From Propionibacteriaceae bacterium UBA6122 (GTDB lineage Bacteria; Actinomycetota; Actinomycetes; Propionibacteriales; Propionibacteriaceae), in assembly GCA_002428365.1 (NCBI GenBank), contig DIVW01000023.1, positions 85,318-149,317 of the forward strand: 64,000 bases of DNA. The letters run 5' to 3'. Position numbers and translations under genes: made by a program. The notes beneath the pieces are model-generated. The model did no database searches, had not been told where the DNA came from, and saw only the letters and a program-made list of their open reading frames with translations. Position 1 is the stretch's first letter; the number at the start of each line of letters is the position of its first letter. Positions 58,351 through 64,000 of the stretch are shown here, piece after piece.

Positions 58351-60740
58351 GAGTCGTGAACCCAAACGCGCCGGTCGAAAACAGCCGCAGCCGCACCCTG
58401 ACCGAGCGGATCAAAGAGCTCAGCGTCACCTCGACTGAGTTGATCGATGCGGCCTTTGTCATGCTGCTCGGCCTGGCCGCGCTGGCCGGCCTGGTGACTA
58501 CCTTCGACACCCTGCACTTCCTGCTGGTCGGTGCGCTTGGTCTGCTGTTGGGCATGCTGACCGCACATCTAGTGCTGTCGCTGCGTTGGCACTGGGCCTG
58601 GATCCCAGTGATCCTGGTGGTTTGGTACTTCCTGGTGGGCTCGGCGGTGGCCGTTCACGAATACGCCTTCGCTGGTTTCCTGCCGACGCTAGCTTCGCTG
58701 ACCGAGTTGGCGCGAGTCGCGGTGAACGGCTGGAAAGAGCTGGTCACCACCTTGCCGCCAGTGGTCGGCGACGGCAGCTATCTGGCGCTGCCATTCCTAC
58801 TCAGCCTGCTGACCGGCGCCATCAGCCTGGTGGTCGCGCGCCGCTCGCGCCGGGCCGCGCCGGCGTTGATCACCCCGGTGCTGCTGCTGGTCGTGGTGAC
58901 CCTGCTCGGCACCCGGCAGACGTTGGCCCCGCTGATTCAGGGCCTTGGGCTGGCCGCCCTCGGCTTCGGTTGGCTGGCGGTGCGCAACCGCCGCCGTCGG
59001 CAGCTCACTGGCACTGGACGCTCGCCGCGGGCTGGCCTGCTCACTGGTGCTGGCCTGTTGGCGGCAGCCCTGGTGTTAGGCGGGCTCTTCGGTGGCCTGC
59101 TACCCGGGGGTGATGTGCCCCGCTGGGTGGTGCGGGAGTACGTCCGTCCGCCGGTCGAAGTGAAGGACCTCAGCTCACCGCTGGTGGGCTTCCGGGTCTA
59201 CTCCTCCCAGAACCTGAACCAGCTTTGGGACGCCGAGCTGCTGACCGTCACCGGGGTGCCGACCAACTCCCTGCTGCGGTTCGCGGTGTTGGACGACTAC
59301 ACCGGGCACACCTGGAGCGCCTCGGGTGGGGCCAGCGCCGGGTCGGGCTTCCAGCGCATCGGCGCCCGGCTGCCCGAGGTGGTCGATGGAACGCCGAGTG
59401 CGGTGACCATCACCTTCGCCGCCGACTACGAGCGCACCCGCGAACTTGGCCCTTGGCTGCCATCGCTGGGCGGCAACACCGACATCGACTTCGGCGGTGC
59501 CACCACCCGGACCCATCTGAGTTCGTTGCGCTACAACCTGGCCACCGGCCAGGGGCTGCTCACCGAAGGCGACCGGTTCCGGGACGGGGACGTGGTGCAG
59601 CTCGCCTCAGTGCCGCTGACGTCCAACTTCGATGCCGACTCCCAGCCCGGGGGCCAGCCGTCGGTCAACCCGGCCAGCTACTCCTTCCTGGCCACCACCG
59701 GTCAGAAGTGGGGTGGGGCGGCCACCACCGGGGCCCAGCAGGTGCTGGAGATCGCCAAGCATCTGAAGGGCGGCTACTGGAGCGACGGAACCGTAGTGGG
59801 CCAGGCCGACTATCTGCCTGGCCACAGCCAGGGGCGGCTGTCCAACTTCGTCCTCGGGGATCAGCTCGTCGGCTCCGATGAGCAGTACGCGGCAACTTTC
59901 GCTCTGTTGTGCAATCAGGCCGGCTTCCCGGCGCGGGTGGTGTTTGGCGCGGTGGTTCCTGAAGGCGGGACGATCAAGGGCCAAAACGTCAGCGCTTGGG
60001 TGGAGTTGGAGACCGAGCAGGGCTGGCAGGCCATCGCGCCGCAGGTGTTCATCCCCGACCGCAACCGCACCCCAGATCAGCTACCGCAAACCAGATCCCA
60101 AGACAAGAACGCCACCAACGTCCCCCCGCCGAACAGCTCCCGGGTGGACTCCAACCCGATGGACTCGGTCGAAAATGACCTGAGCGGCACCAAGGTCACC
60201 AACAACTGGTGGGCGGGGTTCCTGAAGGTGCTGCTGGCCATCCTGCGGGTCGTCGGACCGCCATTGGCGGTGATCGTGACGCTGCTCACCGCGATCGCGG
60301 TGACCAAGGCGCTGCGACGGTATCGTCGGCGAACCTCGGGCACCCCCAGCAGGCAGGTGGCTGCCGCCTGGCATGACGTCTTCGACCAATGCCGCGACCT
60401 GGGCATGATCCTGTCGACCAAGGGCACCCGGCTGGAGCAGTCCGCGGCAATCGGCCAGCCACAGGTGCGCCAGTTTGCCGTCGCGGTGAACACCGCCACC
60501 TTCGGCCCCGAAGACCCGACCCCGGCCGAAGTGTCAGCGTTGTGGACGACTGCAGCCACCACCCGCAAGCAACTGCTCGGCTCGCTGGGTCGCTGGCAAC
60601 GGCTGGTGGCGCGGTTCAACATCCGCTCGCTGCTGCCGGAGCGGTTGGCCGGGATTCGATTGCCCAGCCTCAATCTGGAACCACCCGTTTGGATGTCTGG
60701 CTCGGGACGGCGAGCGGTGCCGACACAGTCCAACAGCTAG
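58347..60740 (+). CDS. TgpA-like membrane protein with a transglutaminase fold lacking catalytic residues
   Basis: A 797-residue protein. About six N-terminal membrane segments (TgpA/DUF3488 type) precede an extracytoplasmic transglutaminase-like domain, then a membrane segment near 625-650 and a cytosolic tail. At the usual catalytic Cys the sequence is GSDEQYA (D511 in place of Cys). The usual His is Ser in NVSAW (S549), and the Asp motif DPTP is replaced by APQV. Catalysis by the classical triad is not expected. The family context (PFNA 'tgm') suggests a structural or substrate-binding role near the wall. Confidence 0.87.
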   Translation: MRVVNPNAPVENSRSRTLTERIKELSVTSTELIDAAFVMLLGLAALAGLVTTFDTLHFLLVGALGLLLGMLTAHLVLSLRWHWAWIPVILVVWYFLVGSAVAVHEYAFAGFLPTLASLTELARVAVNGWKELVTTLPPVVGDGSYLALPFLLSLLTGAISLVVARRSRRAAPALITPVLLLVVVTLLGTRQTLAPLIQGLGLAALGFGWLAVRNRRRRQLTGTGRSPRAGLLTGAGLLAAALVLGGLFGGLLPGGDVPRWVVREYVRPPVEVKDLSSPLVGFRVYSSQNLNQLWDAELLTVTGVPTNSLLRFAVLDDYTGHTWSASGGASAGSGFQRIGARLPEVVDGTPSAVTITFAADYERTRELGPWLPSLGGNTDIDFGGATTRTHLSSLRYNLATGQGLLTEGDRFRDGDVVQLASVPLTSNFDADSQPGGQPSVNPASYSFLATTGQKWGGAATTGAQQVLEIAKHLKGGYWSDGTVVGQADYLPGHSQGRLSNFVLGDQLVGSDEQYAATFALLCNQAGFPARVVFGAVVPEGGTIKGQNVSAWVELETEQGWQAIAPQVFIPDRNRTPDQLPQTRSQDKNATNVPPPNSSRVDSNPMDSVENDLSGTKVTNNWWAGFLKVLLAILRVVGPPLAVIVTLLTAIAVTKALRRYRRRTSGTPSRQVAAAWHDVFDQCRDLGMILSTKGTRLEQSAAIGQPQVRQFAVAVNTATFGPEDPTPAEVSALWTTAATTRKQLLGSLGRWQRLVARFNIRSLLPERLAGIRLPSLNLEPPVWMSGSGRRAVPTQSNS

Positions 60741-60825
60741 GCCCCGTGGTGGGCAGAACTCTCCTTGCCCAACGACTGCGGTCGAGGTGAGACTGGCCGA
60801 GTTCAGCGACGGGGAGGGGTCTGCG

Positions 60826-61482
60826 GTGAAGTGTGCTCTGTGTGCCCTAGACCTACGCCCGGCCGCCCGGCACTGTCCGCGCTGCGGAGCGGTAGCTGGC
60901 CCGACCGCGGCGCCCGCCGGTGATGATCGCACTCGCGACCGCTCCGCGCTGCTGGCTGAGCGAGCCCCGGTTGGTTCGAGCCTGGCCGGGTTCGCCTGGG
61001 AGTCTGGGCCGCGGACGCTGGTGGCCACCCGACCCCAGTCTTCAGGGGTGGCGCGGGCCTCGGCGGGAGTGCGGCTGGCAGCCCAGGTGATTGATGCGCT
61101 GGTGCTGGGAGCGGGCTATTTCCTGGCCATGCTCGCGCTCGGTGTGGTCACCATGGGCTTCGTCGGCGCTTCTAGGTCCGCAATGACGGTGTTGGAGCTG
61201 TTTGGCCAGGTGTTGGCAGTGGTCGGTGCAGCCGTCTACCAGGTGGTGCTCAACGGGCACGGTCAGACCCTTGGGAAGCGCGCGCTGGGGATCGCCGTGG
61301 TGGACCGGAGCACCGGTGCCCCCCTTGGGTTGGCCCGGGCCGCGCAGCGTTACCTGATGCTGATGGTGATGGCCCTACCTTGCGGACTGGGCCTGCTCAG
61401 CGTCCCGCTCTCGACCCAGCTGCGCGGCTGGCACGACCAAGTGGCTGACGATCTGGTGGTGGAGTTGTCGAGGCGGCGGTAG
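60826..61482 (+). CDS. RDD family membrane protein with N-terminal zinc ribbon
   Basis: A 218-residue protein. It starts with a zinc ribbon (CALC ... CPRC, residues 3-24), then a variable linker, then an RDD domain with three membrane segments (RLAAQVIDALVLGAGYFLAM, LGKRALGIAVVD, RGWHDQVADDLVV). RDD-domain function is mostly unknown. I chose the GTG at 60826 because GGGGAGGGG is upstream; a GTG at 60787 is also possible. It may be the last gene of the surface-protein cluster. Confidence 0.82.
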   Translation: MKCALCALDLRPAARHCPRCGAVAGPTAAPAGDDRTRDRSALLAERAPVGSSLAGFAWESGPRTLVATRPQSSGVARASAGVRLAAQVIDALVLGAGYFLAMLALGVVTMGFVGASRSAMTVLELFGQVLAVVGAAVYQVVLNGHGQTLGKRALGIAVVDRSTGAPLGLARAAQRYLMLMVMALPCGLGLLSVPLSTQLRGWHDQVADDLVVELSRRR

Positions 61483-61486
61483 TCGA

Positions 61487-62413
61487 TTACCAGTTGCCTT
61501 TGATCACGTCCAGGTACTGCGCCCGTTCGTACACCGAGGCGCCTCGGGTGGAGCTGGCGCTCATTTTGCCTCGGGCGTCCGCCACGGAGGCGAAGTCGTG
61601 GCGCTCCAGCCAACCTGAGGTCTGCTCAAGCATCTCGGTGATGGCTCCGGCGCCGCGTTGCATCACCGCGGAGGCCGTGCAGGCAACATCCGCGCCAACC
61701 AGCAGTGCTTTGGCGACTTCGTCGCCGCTGTGGACCCCTGAGGTGCAGGCCAGCGAAATGCCGGGCAACTGCGACCGCAGAATGCCGATCCAGCGCAGTG
61801 GTAGCCGCTGATCGGCAGGCGAGGAAAGATCGAGGGAGGCGAACAACTCCAGGGAGTCCAGGTTGATGTCGGCGGCGTAGAACTTGTTGAACACGACCAG
61901 CCCATCAGCGCCGGCGTCCACGGCGCGAGCGGCGAAGGCAGAGATCGCTGAGTAGTGGGACGACAACTTCACGGCGAGCGGGACATCGACCACGATCTTG
62001 ACCGCTTCGACGGCCGCCAGGTGATCCATCTCCACCTCAGCTGAGGCCACCGCGATATCGGCGGTGATGGTGTAGAGATTCAGCTCCAGAGCGTCCGCAC
62101 CAGCGCCGACCAGTTCCTCGGCGTAGCTCTGCCAGGTGCCCGGACGGGTTGCGTTCAGGCTGGCGATTACCGGGATCTTCAGTTGGGCCTTGGCGTCTTT
62201 CACCAGCTTCACTCGCTGGCTCAGCGCCTTGGAGTTGGTCGGATCGGCCAGCGCATCTTCTTCAAACAAGGACGGCAGAACAACAGCGGAGGCACCGGCC
62301 GCTTCCAGTTCGAGCATGGTGTCTACCTGCCGGGTCAACGGCGAGGATGAGGCGATGACCGGTCCGGTCAGGTCCATACCCAGGTATTTGGTCGAAAGGT
62401 CGGGCTTCGCCAT
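61487..62413 (-). CDS. Dihydroorotate dehydrogenase-like flavoprotein
   Basis: A 308-residue TIM-barrel flavoenzyme related to dihydroorotate dehydrogenase. It has IASSSPLTRQVD at the start, ALELNLY, VPLAVKLSSHYS (FMN Lys) and the C-terminal TSGVHSGDEVAKALLVGAD phosphate-binding segment. Proteins of this 'DHOD-like' branch usually lie outside pyrimidine operons and their true substrate is unsettled. The ATG has AAGGAGG upstream. It is convergent with the RDD gene. Confidence 0.87.
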   Translation of the reverse strand: MAKPDLSTKYLGMDLTGPVIASSSPLTRQVDTMLELEAAGASAVVLPSLFEEDALADPTNSKALSQRVKLVKDAKAQLKIPVIASLNATRPGTWQSYAEELVGAGADALELNLYTITADIAVASAEVEMDHLAAVEAVKIVVDVPLAVKLSSHYSAISAFAARAVDAGADGLVVFNKFYAADINLDSLELFASLDLSSPADQRLPLRWIGILRSQLPGISLACTSGVHSGDEVAKALLVGADVACTASAVMQRGAGAITEMLEQTSGWLERHDFASVADARGKMSASSTRGASVYERAQYLDVIKGNW

Positions 62414-62906
62414 CGGTCAGAGTCCTCCTTGCCGCGCATTTTTTAACGCAGCGTGTGTCGTCAATGGTGCCAGTTCCAAAGCCGCAGCGTGGCCGGGTAG
62501 GGGGCTTTCCGCAGGTGAGTCTTCGGCTGCGAGTTCAACATCGTCTGGGTCAGTTCGTGGTGGTGGCGGTTGTCGGCCACCACGACCGGGTCGGTGGGGG
62601 TGGGCAGGTGGCTGGCCCGGTGGTGTTAGGCCTACCCAGACCCTATTTGAGCCCAGCTGCGACTGGTGCCGGTGGGCGGGGCGGGTCGAGGGGAGGGATC
62701 GCTAACGCGCGGGCCGCGAAATCCGGGAAGGTGAGCGACGGACGACGGTCTACAGAATTCTGCGTACCCCGGACGCTGCCAGCGGTTGAACCGGCCTTTT
62801 GGGGCCGGCTGATGTGCCTTGGCGGCCCGACGGTCGCCATTCGCTTTCGGGGATGCGCCGGGATGGCGCCACTTGGGCTGAGCGCTCGCCCGCCTAGGAT
62901 TGCGGC
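62414..62906. other. 493-bp gap without a supported gene
   Basis: Reading frames exist here, but none has a ribosome site, a recognisable family or a sensible composition. The right end carries the YbjQ promoter. I see no RNA gene, and no convincing strong hairpin. Confidence 0.5.
62895..62900 (+). promoter_or_regulatory. -10 element of a probable leaderless promoter (YbjQ gene)
   Basis: TAGGAT lies 6 nt before the ATG at 62907, with no ribosome site between, so transcription probably starts at or next to the start codon. Confidence 0.5.
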
Positions 62907-63338
62907 ATGTTGATCGTCACCAGTAATGACATCCCGGGCTACCGGATCGAAGCAGTCCTTGGCGAAGTCATGGGTATGACCGTGCGTTCGGCCAATATCG
63001 GGGCGAACTTTGTCGCTGGCATTCGCGCTATCGGCGGCGGCGAAGTGAACGAGTACACCAAGTTGGTTTACGAAAGTCGGCAGCAGGTGATGCAGCGCAT
63101 GTGGACCGACGCGGTGGCACGTGGCGCTAATGCGATCGTGGCGATGCGTTTCGACACCGGTGACATCGCCCAGGCATTCAGCGAGGTGTGCGCCTACGGG
63201 ACTGCGGTGATCGCTGAGCCGATTGCCGAGGGCCAGCCGGGGGCAACCAAGCAGTCGGCTTCGGTGCTGGCCCAGCAGGCTCAGCCGCCAGCTCCGCCTC
63301 AGGCGCCGCAGCCGCCAGCCCCGCCGCAGTACGCCTGA
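62907..63338 (+). CDS. YbjQ/UPF0145 family protein
   Basis: A 143-residue protein. Residues 1-105 are a YbjQ (UPF0145) domain: IVTSNDIPGYRIEAVLGEV, the RSANIGANF segment, and GANAIVAMRFDTGD. The Pro/Gln/Ala-rich tail (about 118-143) is poorly ordered. The domain forms pentameric rings in known structures; its function is unknown although sometimes called heavy-metal-binding. A short direct repeat (GCCGCAGTACGCCTG) straddles the stop codon. Confidence 0.88.
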   Translation: MLIVTSNDIPGYRIEAVLGEVMGMTVRSANIGANFVAGIRAIGGGEVNEYTKLVYESRQQVMQRMWTDAVARGANAIVAMRFDTGDIAQAFSEVCAYGTAVIAEPIAEGQPGATKQSASVLAQQAQPPAPPQAPQPPAPPQYA

Positions 63339-63383
63339 GGCTGCCGCAGTACGCCTGCGGCCGCCGAAAGGGCCGGGTCGCGC

Positions 63384-63893
63384 TCACGCGAAATACTCGC
63401 GAATCCCCTCGGCGACCTCGGCGAAGCGCGATTGGTCGAGCTTGCCGGCGGTCCGGCGCACCCGGTGTGGGTCCACACGGAGAACCCGGTTGACCCGCAC
63501 CTCGCTGGGCCGCCCGGAGCGATCCCAATCTCCGGTGCCGATGTCGACCCAGTAACGGCCTTCGCTTGCCTCCTGGGCGGCATCCAAGTCGTGATCTTTG
63601 CTGGTCATCGGCAGGGCGAGTAGCCAGGCAGCGTCCCGCCCGACGATCACGACCGGGCGGTCCTTACCCTGGGTGTGATCCTCTTCGTACGGCACCCAGG
63701 TCCAAACCACCTCGCCGGGGTCTGGCAGCTGGTCGGGATGGGGGTCATAGACGATGTCGAACCGGCCGGTGAAGTCGCCCGGATACTCCTGTGGAGCGCT
63801 CGGCTGAGGGAGGCGGGGCGAGCTGAGACGCGGCTTGATTGCCTTCGCGATGGCACGAGCGATCGCCTGCCAGCCGGACGGGTTGGGAGTCAC
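63384..63893 (-). CDS. PemK/MazF-type ribonuclease-like protein (orphan)
   Basis: A 169-residue protein with a disordered basic N-terminal region (about 1-50) and a PemK/MazF-like domain: GEVVWTWVPYEEDHTQGKDRPVVIVG, of which the first half and KDRPVVIVG are typical. In actinobacteria such long forms often occur without an antitoxin, as here: no small partner gene is visible on either side within the window. An RNase role is inferred from family only. GTG start at 63893. Confidence 0.75.
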   Translation of the reverse strand: MTPNPSGWQAIARAIAKAIKPRLSSPRLPQPSAPQEYPGDFTGRFDIVYDPHPDQLPDPGEVVWTWVPYEEDHTQGKDRPVVIVGRDAAWLLALPMTSKDHDLDAAQEASEGRYWVDIGTGDWDRSGRPSEVRVNRVLRVDPHRVRRTAGKLDQSRFAEVAEGIREYFA

Positions 63894-64000
63894 GCGGCCA
63901 CGCTACCGGCCCAATCCCGCCGACCAGGGACACGGCACCAATCTGGGGGTGCCGACGCTGCCCGTCGGACGCGCTCAGACGCCAACTCAGGCGCACAGGG

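Noticed and set aside
62455..62913. 152-codon frame before the YbjQ gene
   Set aside because: No ribosome site or recognisable family, it overlaps the YbjQ promoter and start, and the composition is shadow-like.

Overview
The window is high-GC, tightly packed DNA with GTG and TTG starts, many 4-base gene overlaps and several probable leaderless genes. Gene content points to an actinobacterium (Actinomycetota): a hyc/Rv0081-Rv0087-type operon, Zur-controlled zinc-free ribosomal proteins with an Rv0106-like protein, an Arr ADP-ribosyltransferase, and a kinase / fibronectin-III / MoxR / DUF58 / transglutaminase cluster of the kind called PFNA in bifidobacteria. A propionibacterial relative is possible but not proven by the sequence. 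No rRNA, tRNA, CRISPR array, transposase or prophage was seen.

Layout. 0.2-2.1 kb: serB and a DUF1345 membrane protein. 2.2-6.8 kb: an envelope-sensing locus with two paralogous lipoproteins around a DUF4190 protein, an OmpR-type regulator, a histidine kinase with an unusual C-terminal domain, and a PspC protein. Two promoters flanking this locus carry the same four-fold 11-bp direct repeat. 7-8.6 kb: a membrane polyferredoxin and a duplicated-domain partner. 8.6-12.8 kb: DUF5692 protein, two TetR regulators, a DUF1304 protein, a nitroreductase and a small membrane protein. 13-14.2 kb: a Fic protein. 14.3-21.7 kb: an ArsR-led, six-subunit, complex I/hydrogenase-4-like operon whose large subunit has lost three of the four NiFe cysteines. 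21.8-23.4 kb: VanZ-like protein, beta-flower protein, Arr.

23.5-26.3 kb is a zinc-starvation (Zur) cluster: HU, S14-L33-L28 in one direction, and L31-L36-(CobW/MRF-like)-L32 in the other, all lacking zinc-binding cysteine motifs. Two short genes here (rpmJ and rpmF) are easily missed. 26.4-27.6 kb: a PadR regulator and a DUF1700/DUF5808-like membrane protein. 27.6-36.5 kb: a sugar-catabolism locus with a cupin isomerase-like protein, DeoR regulator, ABC importer without its ATPase, class II aldolase, ADP-dependent-kinase-family sugar kinase, and glycerate kinase.

36.5-61.5 kb holds a phospho-signalling and surface-protein cluster: DUF2339 protein, PP2C phosphatase, FHA/zinc-ribbon protein, Ser/Thr kinase, FHA-like/HTH protein, two tandem giant (about 2050-residue) cell-surface proteins, MoxR ATPase, DUF58 protein, a transglutaminase-fold protein without its catalytic residues, and an RDD protein. 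61.5-64 kb: a dihydroorotate-dehydrogenase-like enzyme, a YbjQ protein and a PemK/MazF-type protein.

The most promising possibly undescribed items are the two-component locus with its matched operators and fused C-terminal domain, the duplicated giant surface proteins in the PFNA-like cluster, and the Zur-type operator in front of HU.
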